54,060 nucleotides of DNA, taken from the NCBI GenBank assembly GCA_964434385.1, contig CAYSUW010000009.1:1-54060 (forward strand). The letters run 5' to 3'. Below are positions 43,506 through 51,611 of the stretch, piece after piece. The notes under the pieces were generated by a model. The model had not been told where the DNA came from. It saw only the letters and a program-made list of their open reading frames with translations, and did not search any database. The stretch comes from GCA-002700125 sp964434385 (lineage in GTDB: Bacteria > Chloroflexota > Dehalococcoidia > Lucifugimonadales > Lucifugimonadaceae). The position numbers and the translations under genes were made by a program. The first letter of the stretch is position 1; every line of letters starts with the position of its first letter.

Positions 43506-44429
43506 ATGAAATATTTCAGATTAAATAATTTCTATGTTGGTAGTAATGAGGGAGTTTCTGACTCTTATTGGGATTCTTCATTAGTTGTTCAATCTGGGGA
43601 TGGGGTTTATAGTTTGGGAGCCATGGAATTTCAAGATCTTTATTATATTAATAAAGAAGATTCCGAGAAACATGATTTTAATGAAAAAGGCATAGATACA
43701 TATGTTGAAGGTTTAATTGAAGCTGACACTTTGCCTTGCATAGATATTAGTATGTCAGGAATTAAATCTAATGGAATTCAGTCTCCAATATTCCCTGAAG
43801 AAGTATGGGCTGCAGGTGTAACCTATAGTGATAGTATGAGAGAACGCCAAGCAGAAAGTGAAACACCTGATGTTTATGCAAAAGTATATTCTGCTGATAG
43901 ACCAGAAATATTTTTTAAAGGCACTGGTGGAAGAATGCAAGGTCCTGGGCAAGAATTAGGTATTAGAAAAGATTCTGGATGGGATGTGCCAGAATCAGAA
44001 TTAGCTGTAATCATTATTAATGGAGATATAGCTGGTTATACAATTGGAAATGATATGAGTAGTAGGTCAATCGAAGGAGAAAATCCTTTATATCTTCCTC
44101 AAGCAAAAGTTTATAATAAATCATTTTCATTAGGTCCATGTGTTATTAGTTCTGAAGGAATTGATCCTCAGAATTTAGAAGTGGGATTAGAAATATCTAG
44201 AGGCAAAGATATTGTTTTTGAAGGCAAATCTTCTACTTCACAGATGAAAAGAAATGTTTATGAATTAGTAGAATGGCTAAAGAAGAGTAATGATCTTCCA
44301 GAAGTTGCTGTTTTAATGACTGGGACTGGTATTATTCCTCCTCAAGATTTTACTTTGCACGAAGAGGACATCGTTAAGATTAATATAGAAAAGATTGGTA
44401 CATTAACTAATAAGATTGTTAAAGTCTAA
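43506..44429 (+). CDS. Fumarylacetoacetate-hydrolase-family protein (sugar-acid dehydratase-like)
   Basis: The 307-residue protein has the FAH fold. The segment EEVWAAGVTYSDSMRERQAES contains the usual first metal-ligand area, followed by RPEIFFKGTGGRMQGPGQELGIRKDSGWDVPESELAVII and GYTIGNDMSSRSIEGENPLYLPQAK. This form resembles 2-dehydro-3-deoxy-D-arabinonate dehydratases and related 2-keto-acid enzymes more than true fumarylacetoacetase. It starts 2 nt after dnaK, so it is read from the heat-shock operon, which is an odd place for a catabolic enzyme. Its end overlaps the end of the convergent S51-like gene by 4 nt. Confidence 0.83.
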   Translation: MKYFRLNNFYVGSNEGVSDSYWDSSLVVQSGDGVYSLGAMEFQDLYYINKEDSEKHDFNEKGIDTYVEGLIEADTLPCIDISMSGIKSNGIQSPIFPEEVWAAGVTYSDSMRERQAESETPDVYAKVYSADRPEIFFKGTGGRMQGPGQELGIRKDSGWDVPESELAVIIINGDIAGYTIGNDMSSRSIEGENPLYLPQAKVYNKSFSLGPCVISSEGIDPQNLEVGLEISRGKDIVFEGKSSTSQMKRNVYELVEWLKKSNDLPEVAVLMTGTGIIPPQDFTLHEEDIVKINIEKIGTLTNKIVKV

Positions 44430-45466
44430 TTGTTTTTCTCCCAAAAAGTTTTTTCTTTAGTATCTTTAATACTGATTCCTTTAGATTCTAGAATAGAACG
44501 AATTTTATCTGACATATCCCAATTATTATTTAATCTTGCTATTTCTCTAATTATTAATAATTCTTCTATTTCTATTGAAACTATATTTGATGAATCTTCT
44601 GGTGTAGTAGCTGGATGATGATTCTTGAATTTTTCTTTAGGAATTTTGTTTAAATTAGGTGGGATTTTTTGGTTATATAATATATCGTCAAATTTTATTG
44701 ATTCTTCAGATTTTAAAGAGAATATTTTTGATTTTGAACCGAAATGTGCTTGACCTTTTCCCATAACTTGAAGCTTTGATTCATTAATATTGAATATACA
44801 TGCAGTATGTTCATCAATTCCAATATATAGAAAATCTTCTTGTAAATTATCTAATAATTTTTTAAATCTATTTTTACCTATGAAACAATGCGAAGTATCA
44901 TGATCTCTTCCTTCTTGATTATTATAATGGGGGACAATAATAGTTTTTGTTCCTAAAAAGTTTAATAAGTCTAATCCTTTTTCCCAGTAGGGTTTAATTC
45001 CAGCTTTATAAATTTCATAGACTGGTAGAGTATAAGTTCCTAAAGTTAAAGCAGCTGCACTTGAGAATGCAATTATTCCCGGTTCATAAATCTTTGATTT
45101 AATGATTTTGTCAATCTTTGTTTTCTTCCATAATCCCAAAGCATATGTAGGACTTCCTGGTCCAGAGAATAGAAAATCAGAATTTTTTATTTCAGCAATG
45201 ATCTTTTCTATATCTATAGATTTATGAGAATTTTGTCTTAAGGAAGAGACTGTAGGTTTAATATTTAATCGTTTTTCGAAGTAATCGAGAATTTTTTGGG
45301 ATAGTATATTAGAGTTTTCTTGAAATTCAAATGGAGTACTAAGTATTACAGGATTCTTTATTTTTAAGTTAGGGTAGATATTGAAAATAGAACGATAAGT
45401 TTTTGCCATATAAGGAGATGTTTCCCCAGATCCAAAAATAGTCAAAATGTTAATTTTTGTATTCAT
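44426..45466 (-). CDS. Fusion: S51/cyanophycinase-like domain plus CysS-type C-terminal domain
   Basis: The 346-residue protein has two parts. Residues 1-245 form a class I amidotransferase-like/peptidase S51 fold: TIFGSGETSPYM, SDFLFSGPGSPTYALGLWK (the oxyanion-type loop), the nucleophile-elbow region IIAFSSAAALTLGTY near S135/S136, VPHYNNQEGRDHDTSH and YIGIDEHTAC. Residues about 298-343 (EIEELLIIREIARLNNNWDMSDKIRSILESKGISIKDTKEKTFWEKN) match the C-terminal helical domain of cysteinyl-tRNA synthetase (pattern RxxARxxxxWxxADxIRxxLxxxGIxLxDT). Its start overlaps the stop of the alpha/beta hydrolase (ATGA). The reaction is unknown. Confidence 0.75.
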   Translation of the reverse strand: MNTKINILTIFGSGETSPYMAKTYRSIFNIYPNLKIKNPVILSTPFEFQENSNILSQKILDYFEKRLNIKPTVSSLRQNSHKSIDIEKIIAEIKNSDFLFSGPGSPTYALGLWKKTKIDKIIKSKIYEPGIIAFSSAAALTLGTYTLPVYEIYKAGIKPYWEKGLDLLNFLGTKTIIVPHYNNQEGRDHDTSHCFIGKNRFKKLLDNLQEDFLYIGIDEHTACIFNINESKLQVMGKGQAHFGSKSKIFSLKSEESIKFDDILYNQKIPPNLNKIPKEKFKNHHPATTPEDSSNIVSIEIEELLIIREIARLNNNWDMSDKIRSILESKGISIKDTKEKTFWEKNN

Positions 45467-46275
45467 CTAAAAAATCCTTTTGATATTTCATCATTGATCA
45501 TTTTAGACATGAGATCAGGCTTTTGTGCATGAATATCATGATCACCTTCTAATGTGATCATTTTTGTGTTTGGGGGCAAATTTTGAAAATTTGGTTTTAT
45601 TGTAGAATTAATTAAAAGTGTTGAAACATTTAGTTGATAAATATTATTAGGTTTTTGGCTCCAAAGAGATTTTAATAATAAAAGATGTTTCTTTATAGAC
45701 AATTTCTTTTTTATTCTTAAATTATTGAATATTTTCCAATTATTTAATGTTCCTTGTATAGATAATTCTGACCAATCAGGGTGATATGATTGAAGAAGTT
45801 CTTTTAATTTTGGTAATTGCAAATGATCAAGATTGGGAGGTGTTAATTGTTTTTCACATTGTTTCCAATTCGAGAATTTATTCTTTAGATTTATAAATCC
45901 TCCATCTATGCATATGCATCCTTGAATAATAGGTTTTTTCTCCTTAGCTAGCATAACTCCTAGATTTGCTCCCATAGATTGGCCTATGAAAATAGGTTTA
46001 TTTTTTAAGTATTTCCTAATTATAGTTGAGATATCTTTTGAAAAAGTTTCTAGTGTGTAACCATTTGTAGGTTTTGATGAATTTCCGTGACCTCTTAGGT
46101 CTATTCCTATAGAAGAATATCCTAAATTAAATAACTTATTGGCCAGTGGTAAAAATAAGCTAGAATTTGAGGCTAGGCCATGGACAAAAAATAATAATTG
46201 ATCATTCTTAGAGTGAATTAATGAAAAACCTTTAATGGAAATATTTTTTGTGATTTCAAAGTTTATTATTTCCAT
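45463..46275 (-). CDS. Alpha/beta hydrolase
   Basis: The 270-residue protein has the alpha/beta hydrolase core: LLFFVHGLASNSSLFLPLANKL (oxyanion HG), SIGIDLRGHGNSSKP, the nucleophile elbow IGQSMGAN (GxSxG) near residue 102, and a C-terminal histidine in LEGDHDIHAQKP. The catalytic class could be esterase, lipase or a C-C hydrolase. It is translationally coupled to the S51-CysS fusion gene by a 4-nt overlap and follows pyruvate kinase by 8 nt, so the three probably form one transcript. Confidence 0.85.
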   Translation of the reverse strand: MEIINFEITKNISIKGFSLIHSKNDQLLFFVHGLASNSSLFLPLANKLFNLGYSSIGIDLRGHGNSSKPTNGYTLETFSKDISTIIRKYLKNKPIFIGQSMGANLGVMLAKEKKPIIQGCICIDGGFINLKNKFSNWKQCEKQLTPPNLDHLQLPKLKELLQSYHPDWSELSIQGTLNNWKIFNNLRIKKKLSIKKHLLLLKSLWSQKPNNIYQLNVSTLLINSTIKPNFQNLPPNTKMITLEGDHDIHAQKPDLMSKMINDEISKGFFR

Positions 46276-46283
46276 GTGAAAAT

Positions 46284-47777
46284 TTAATTATCAATTTCAG
46301 GTTCAGGTATTTTCATTATTCTCATTAAATTAGTATTACCGGGAACTCCTATTGGCATTCCTACAACTAAAACAGCCATATCTCCATTTTTAGCTAGGTT
46401 ACTTTCTAAAGCAGCATTAGAACCAGCAGAAAACATATCCTGAACTTTATCGAATTTTGGTGCTGGTAACGCAATTATTCCCCAAGTAATGGAAAGTTTT
46501 TTAGTAACTGATTTATCTGCTACTAAAGCTAGAATTGGTGTTTCAGGTCTAAAAGATGCTACTCTTCCTGCCGTACTTCCAGATTCAGTAAATGCAATTA
46601 TGAGTTTTGCACGTACTGAATGAGCTGTTTTACATGCCCCATAAGATATTGCCTCATCTACAAGCGTATTTAATTCTTCATTATTCCTATTCTCCATAAA
46701 ATTTATATGGTCGAAATCTTTTTCAGCTTCTAGTGCTATTTCAGACATTTTAATAACAGATTCTACAGGATATTTTCCTATAGATGTTTCAGCTGATAGC
46801 ATCAATGCATCAGTGCCGTCATTTACAGCATTATATATATCAGTTGCTTCAGCTCTTGTAGGCGATGGAGATTCAATCATTGATTCTAGCATTTGTGTAG
46901 CAGTAATTACTGGTTTACCGATTCGGTTTGATAAATTAATTATTTTCTTTTGAAAACTTGGAACTTTTGATATAGGAATTTGCACTCCTAAGTCGCCTCT
47001 AGCTACCATTACTCCATCTGAAGATTTAATAATTTCTTCTAATGTGTTTAAATTCATGGGGAGTTCTATCTTAGAGATTAATTTAGGGATATTTTTTTTA
47101 TCAGAAAAAAAAGTTTTTACTTTTTCAACATCATCGACTGATCTGATATAAGACATTCCCACAAAATCTATTTCATTTGAAGCAATAAATTTTAAAGAAC
47201 TTTTTGTTTCTTGTGTAAAATAGTCTAAGTTTGATCCTTTTCCGGGTATTACCAAAGATTTGTTAGATTTCAATATTCCTGAGTTTTGAACTTCACATTT
47301 TATTACCTTTTTTATAATAGATGATACTTTAATTTTTATTGCTCCATCATCTAATAGCAATTCTGTTCCAACTTGAATATTATTTTCTATCCCTGGAGGC
47401 CACACTTGAATAACATTAGAATTATTCTTTTGAGGAGAATCATTAAAGATTATTTCATCCCCTTTATTGAATTTAAGTTTGTCATTATTTATTTTTCCGA
47501 TTCTGAATTTTGGTCCTGGAATATCGGCTAATATGCCAATTGGAACATCTATATCTTTTGAAATTTCTAGAATATTTGCTATACACATTTCATGAAATTT
47601 AGAATCTCCATGTGATAAATTTAATCTAGCGACAGACATTCCGGACAAGATCATTTTTTTGATCATTTGTTTACTACAACTAGATGGACCAATTGTACAT
47701 ATAACTCTTGTTTTGGGTCTTGATACTAAAAATTTAGGAATTTTATAAAAAGTAGGTTTTAAATAGTTCAATCTCAA
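46284..47777 (-). CDS. pyk: Pyruvate kinase
   Basis: The 497-residue protein has TRVICTIGPSS, SVARLNLSHGD, and the active-site strand KIELPMNLNTLEEIIKSSDGVMVARGDLGVQIP. MLESMIESPSPTRAEATDIYNAVNDGTDALMLSAETSIGKYPVE and the C-terminal allosteric-type domain follow. It converts phosphoenolpyruvate and ADP to pyruvate and ATP. The usual KIEN motif reads KIEL, with the surrounding residues changed. About 17 residues precede the usual start. TTG at 47777 is used; TTG at 47771 is possible and sits better behind AGAGAG. It heads a transcript with the hydrolase and fusion genes. Confidence 0.94.
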   Translation of the reverse strand: MRLNYLKPTFYKIPKFLVSRPKTRVICTIGPSSCSKQMIKKMILSGMSVARLNLSHGDSKFHEMCIANILEISKDIDVPIGILADIPGPKFRIGKINNDKLKFNKGDEIIFNDSPQKNNSNVIQVWPPGIENNIQVGTELLLDDGAIKIKVSSIIKKVIKCEVQNSGILKSNKSLVIPGKGSNLDYFTQETKSSLKFIASNEIDFVGMSYIRSVDDVEKVKTFFSDKKNIPKLISKIELPMNLNTLEEIIKSSDGVMVARGDLGVQIPISKVPSFQKKIINLSNRIGKPVITATQMLESMIESPSPTRAEATDIYNAVNDGTDALMLSAETSIGKYPVESVIKMSEIALEAEKDFDHINFMENRNNEELNTLVDEAISYGACKTAHSVRAKLIIAFTESGSTAGRVASFRPETPILALVADKSVTKKLSITWGIIALPAPKFDKVQDMFSAGSNAALESNLAKNGDMAVLVVGMPIGVPGNTNLMRIMKIPEPEIDN

Positions 47778-47896
47778 CTCTCTTGTTAAAATGTATTTAG
47801 ATGATATTTTTTTTTATCTTCTTATAGATTATATTTTTTATCTCCATATAATAACAAGATAATCAATTTCATAATAATTTCTATAGGGAGTCAGAA

Positions 47897-48592
47897 ATGT
47901 GGGAAAAGTTATTTTTACTTCAAGAAGTTGAGATTAAAATTCAAATTGATTTAAAAGAAAAGAATGAAATAGATGAAAAGATATATTTAGAGGATGGGAA
48001 AAAAGCCAAAGAATCTTTATTGAATGAAATGAAAAATGCTATCACTAAATATCAACTTCAAACTAATAAAATAGAAAGCAAAATAAAAGAATTCGAAGAA
48101 AATAAAAGTGAAATTCAGAAGAAAATTTATGGTGGGGTTGTAAGTAATATTAAAGAATTACAGGCATTAAAAAATGAAGATGAAAAAATTGAAAGAGATA
48201 CTAAAGAATTAAATGAATATGCTAACAAATTTTTAACAAATCTATCTTTGATGGAAGAAAAAGTTTTGGAAATAGAAAAAGAAGTAGAGATTTTGAAAGA
48301 GAATTGGAGTCAAAAATCCCCTGAATTAGAAAACAGATTAGATGGTTTGAAAACATCCATAGAAAAGAATAAATCTGACAGAAAAAAATTATTTGAATCT
48401 ATTCCAGATGATTTATCAACGATTTATGAGCGATTATTGCAAGCTAAAGACAATATTGCTGTTTCTAAAGTTGAGTCTGGATCTTGTTCTGTATGTCGTG
48501 TTAAGTTTCCCTTGAGTACAGAAAAACAATTAGTTTTAGGAAACGATATAGTTTTTTGTGATAATTGTGGGAGAATTTTGGTGATAATTTAA
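47897..48592 (+). CDS. Coiled-coil protein with C-terminal C4 zinc ribbon (CdsZ-like)
   Basis: The 231-residue protein is a long coiled coil (about residues 10-185, rich in K and E) followed by a zinc ribbon with C197-x2-C200 and C221-x2-C224 in CSVCRVKFPLS and VFCDNCGRIL. This layout matches the widespread zf-RING_7/C4-type zinc-ribbon family, whose role is not settled. GGGAG lies before the ATG. The recombinase-like gene starts at the base right after its TAA, so they are tightly coupled. RNase P RNA lies beyond that. Confidence 0.87.
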   Translation: MWEKLFLLQEVEIKIQIDLKEKNEIDEKIYLEDGKKAKESLLNEMKNAITKYQLQTNKIESKIKEFEENKSEIQKKIYGGVVSNIKELQALKNEDEKIERDTKELNEYANKFLTNLSLMEEKVLEIEKEVEILKENWSQKSPELENRLDGLKTSIEKNKSDRKKLFESIPDDLSTIYERLLQAKDNIAVSKVESGSCSVCRVKFPLSTEKQLVLGNDIVFCDNCGRILVII

Positions 48593-50017
48593 ATGCGACT
48601 TGTTGGTTTTGCAGATTTTAAGATAGAACTCGATACCTTTTCCGGCAATAATTTAAATAATTGGAAAAGATCTGTAGAACAATTTTCTGAAGAAGAGGGT
48701 CATAATATTGTTAAGAATTTTGTTTTTGGCTTTGATGAACAGATTAATTCAAATGATTTTGAAAAAGGAGATTTCAGTGAATTGATAGGTTATTTTAAAA
48801 CTCCTGAAAATAACCCAGCATTAATAGTAATACCAGATTCAAGATATTTGGCAAGTAATTTAATTGAATTGGTTAGTAAAATAATAAAAATCAATTCATT
48901 AAAATGTAAGATTGAATGTATTAAATCTCCCTGGAATGATCCTATAAATGACTCTTTAAATAGATTAAGTTTGACAGGGGTTTTAAAACAATCTGATATT
49001 AGGAAAAGAGAATCTATTCTTTTTAAAGTTAATAGAGGAGAAGTTGTAACTAAAAGTCCAATTGGATATAAAATTGGATCAGAAGGAAATCTAATTATTG
49101 ATAGAGATAATGATCATATTGTTAAAAAAATATTTTCTTTATACACAGGTGTTTCAATAGATCAATTTAATCAATTGAAAAGTAAACTGGGTTTAAGGAA
49201 AATTGCAACTTATCTTAATAACAATTCTTTAAAAACAAAATCAGGAAATTGGTGGTCTCCTTCAAGTATTGATGTTGTTCTGAAAAATAGAACTTACACA
49301 GGAATATATCAAAGATCGGGAGTAATAATTACCCAAAATCATCCTAATATCATCAATGAAAAATTATTTGATAAAGCTAAAGAAATAAGAAGATCTAGGA
49401 AAATTCATAGACGTCCTAAACAAAACAAATGGTTATTTAATAAGGGTCTAGTAAGATGTGGGATTTGTTCTAGAAATATGAATTTTAAAAATATTTTAAG
49501 GACTTGGAAATCTGTTACTGGTGATATTCGTTCAAAAAATTATCGATACTACTATTGCTTTTCTATCTCTTGTTCAGGAAAAAACTTGAATAATATAAAT
49601 TTTGAATATTTATTTGAAGAAATAGTGAAACAAATGTTGAAAACAACAGAAAAATATAAAGAAAAGTCAAATAGTAGACTTGTTCATTGGAGAATTTCGG
49701 GTTCTGAAAAAATTTCTGAAACAAGGAATTTTTTCGAGCAAAAATTTTTGACAACTCTGAGAGATGTTTCAAGAGGAAAGAAATCTATTAATCAACTAAC
49801 AACTTATCTAAACTCTTTAAAGAAAATGGATGAAGAATATAAATCTTCTGAAGATGAAGTGATAAATGTTGAAAATATCATGAATGATCTGAGTAAATAT
49901 CATTTGGATAATTCTGAAAGGATTTTCTATTTAATTAATAACTTGATTAATTTTATTTCTATAAAAAACAATTCAGTAAAAATAATTATTAAAGCTCCTT
50001 TAGTATTTGATACTTGA
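48593..50017 (+). CDS. Large serine recombinase homologue with degenerate catalytic domain
   Basis: The 474-residue protein has the parts of a large serine recombinase. Residues 1-140 are a resolvase-like region, 150-265 the recombinase domain (SPIGYKI, LRKIATYLNNNSLKTKSG, WWSPSSIDVVLKNRTYTGIYQ), 280-330 a zinc ribbon with C289-x2-C292 and C322-x4-C327, then a helical C terminus. At the N terminus VGFADFKIE aligns with the family's VGYARVSTE, so the catalytic serine is K10 and the nearby arginine is D8. The later DRLSR motif is only PDSRYLAS. It should be unable to cut DNA but may bind it. No mobile element surrounds it. It starts directly on the stop of the zinc-ribbon gene and ends 53 nt before rnpB. 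Confidence 0.72.
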   Translation: MRLVGFADFKIELDTFSGNNLNNWKRSVEQFSEEEGHNIVKNFVFGFDEQINSNDFEKGDFSELIGYFKTPENNPALIVIPDSRYLASNLIELVSKIIKINSLKCKIECIKSPWNDPINDSLNRLSLTGVLKQSDIRKRESILFKVNRGEVVTKSPIGYKIGSEGNLIIDRDNDHIVKKIFSLYTGVSIDQFNQLKSKLGLRKIATYLNNNSLKTKSGNWWSPSSIDVVLKNRTYTGIYQRSGVIITQNHPNIINEKLFDKAKEIRRSRKIHRRPKQNKWLFNKGLVRCGICSRNMNFKNILRTWKSVTGDIRSKNYRYYYCFSISCSGKNLNNINFEYLFEEIVKQMLKTTEKYKEKSNSRLVHWRISGSEKISETRNFFEQKFLTTLRDVSRGKKSINQLTTYLNSLKKMDEEYKSSEDEVINVENIMNDLSKYHLDNSERIFYLINNLINFISIKNNSVKIIIKAPLVFDT

Positions 50018-50051
50018 ATTAAATTAGAAGTGTTTTTTCGATTTGTTAATG

Positions 50052-50060
50052 TGATAGTAT
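50052..50060 (+). promoter_or_regulatory. Candidate extended -10 promoter of rnpB
   Basis: TGATAGTAT contains TG-n-TAGTAT, an extended -10 with a TAGTAT hexamer like that of the hspR promoter. It lies about 8-11 nt before the 5' end of the RNase P RNA. No good -35 is seen at 16-18 nt upstream, as often holds for extended -10 promoters. Confidence 0.4.
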
Positions 50061-50070
50061 GAAAAATCAC

Positions 50071-50421
50071 AAGGAGAACGGGTAATCGCTTCAATCACGA
50101 ATTGAAGAGGAAAGTCCGAGCACCTTCGGATTAGGATACCGGTTAACGGCCGGGCAAGGAAACTTGACGGAAAGTGCAACAGAAAAAAACCGCCTGATAT
50201 TTATACTATTAGGTAAGGGTGAAAAGGTAAGGTAAGAGCTTACCGCTTGAATGGTAACATTCAAGGCTTGGAAAACCCTATCCGGTGCAAAACCAAATAG
50301 GAGAGTAGGAAATCCGACTGATCTCTCGGGTAGGTTGCTTGATTTTTTCGGTAACGAAAAAACTAGATAAATGATTACCGTTGGATAATTCCAATACAGA
50401 ACTCGGCTTACAGTTCTCCTT
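50071..50421 (+). ncRNA. rnpB: RNase P RNA (bacterial type A-like)
   Basis: The 351-nt RNA has the universal conserved regions in order: GAGGAAAGTCCGAGC (CR-I, near 50106), ACGGCCGGGCAAGG, GAAAGTGCAACAGAAA, GGTGAAAAGGTAAGGTAAGAG, and CAGAACTCGGCTTACAG near the 3' end (CR-V). The ends are set by helix P1: AAGGAGAAC at 50071-50079 pairs perfectly with GTTCTCCTT at 50413-50421. The catalytic RNA trims tRNA 5' leaders with protein RnpA. Its end lies 9 nt from the stop of a convergent gene, so any terminator must lie inside that gene. It follows the zinc-ribbon and recombinase-like genes on the same strand. Confidence 0.96.
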
Positions 50422-50430
50422 GAGAAAAAT

Positions 50431-51603
50431 TTACTTAGACTGTCCTCTTTGAGCCCAGTTAGGATTTTCAAACATATTTAGTCCAGGGTCTAGAGTAATT
50501 TCTTTATACTTTTCTGGAGGATTATCATTAATGAAATCTTCATTGATCTCTATACCCCATCCAGGTTTCTCTGATAACTCAAAGTATCCATTTATAACTT
50601 CAGGATAATTATCTGCAGCATTTTTTACATGAGGATCTGCAAAATCATTAAAATGTTCTACGATTTTCCCATTCCTAAGAGTGCTTACTAAAGTTACTGC
50701 AGCACTAGTAGAAATAGCTCCTCCAACGTTGTGAGGAGCTACCATAATAGAATAATTTTCAGCAGTGGAACTAATTTTTTTAGCCTCAAGTATTCCTCCA
50801 GTTTGAGTAATATCTGGTTGAATAATATCTACACATTGACTTGTCCAGATTTCTCTAAATTCATTTGCTCCGTATAATCTTTCACCTGTCGCAATTGGTA
50901 AGCTTGTATGATTTCTAACAGATTTTAAAGCTGGAATGTCTCCGGGTCTTGTTGGTTCTTCAAGCCAAGCAGGGTTGAATTTTTCTACAGCTTTTGCAAT
51001 TTCTCTTGCTTGATGAGGTGCAAATCTTCCATGCATTTCCAACATTATTTGTGCTTTGTGTCCAACTGTAGAACTTACTGCTTCAATTAAATCAATTGAT
51101 TTAAAAAACTCTTCTCGTTCCATTTCAAGATCACCATTTCCAAATGGATCAAATTTCATTCCTATGTAACCTTTTTCGATTACATTTAATGCTGCTTCAG
51201 AAAATTGTTGAGGAGAACGTTCTACTGTATACCAGCCATTAGCGTAAGCAGGTATTTTATTTTTTACTTTTCCTCCTAAAAGTTTATACACAGGCAGATT
51301 GCAATATTTACCTATAATATCCCAATAAGCAAGTTCTACTAATGCTAAACCTGTATAAACTACTTCTCCAGGTTTTCCAAAATCGAGTAGTGTTAATCTT
51401 CTATATAACGCTTCGATATCAAAAGGATCATGTCCAATAAAATGACGTTCTACATCTTTTAAATATTCTGAAACTGTATGAGTTTTTCCTAAAACTCTTG
51501 CTTCTCCAATTCCAACTAGACCTGTATCAGTTTCAATCTTGATATATGTTAAATTTCTCCATGGAGTTCCAAGAACCATGGTTTTAAATCCTGTTGTTTT
51601 CAT
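50431..51603 (-). CDS. Mandelate racemase/enolase-superfamily enzyme (galactonate dehydratase-like)
   Basis: The 390-residue protein belongs to the mandelate racemase/muconate-lactonizing group of the enolase superfamily. The lid domain has YIKIETDTGLVGIGEARV. Metal and catalytic positions appear in MLEMHGRFAPHQA, AWLEEPTRPGD, IATGERLYG, DIIQPDITQTGG and MVAPHNVGGAIS (catalytic His). This arrangement resembles D-galactonate dehydratase and related acid-sugar dehydratases. It follows the ThDP enzyme by 8 nt in one transcript. The two, with the mannonate-dehydratase-like gene at the window's end, point to sugar-acid breakdown. The stop lies against rnpB. Confidence 0.87.
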   Translation of the reverse strand: MKTTGFKTMVLGTPWRNLTYIKIETDTGLVGIGEARVLGKTHTVSEYLKDVERHFIGHDPFDIEALYRRLTLLDFGKPGEVVYTGLALVELAYWDIIGKYCNLPVYKLLGGKVKNKIPAYANGWYTVERSPQQFSEAALNVIEKGYIGMKFDPFGNGDLEMEREEFFKSIDLIEAVSSTVGHKAQIMLEMHGRFAPHQAREIAKAVEKFNPAWLEEPTRPGDIPALKSVRNHTSLPIATGERLYGANEFREIWTSQCVDIIQPDITQTGGILEAKKISSTAENYSIMVAPHNVGGAISTSAAVTLVSTLRNGKIVEHFNDFADPHVKNAADNYPEVINGYFELSEKPGWGIEINEDFINDNPPEKYKEITLDPGLNMFENPNWAQRGQSK

Positions 51604-51611
51604 TTTTCCTC

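Noticed and set aside
48593..50017. Active prophage or integrative element
   Set aside because: The only hint is the recombinase homologue; there are no att repeats, phage genes or cargo, and the catalytic residues are gone.
50091..50471. Minus-strand open frame of 126 codons across the RNase P RNA
   Set aside because: It lies opposite the conserved RNA core, has no recognisable domain, and is explained by the GC-richer structured RNA.
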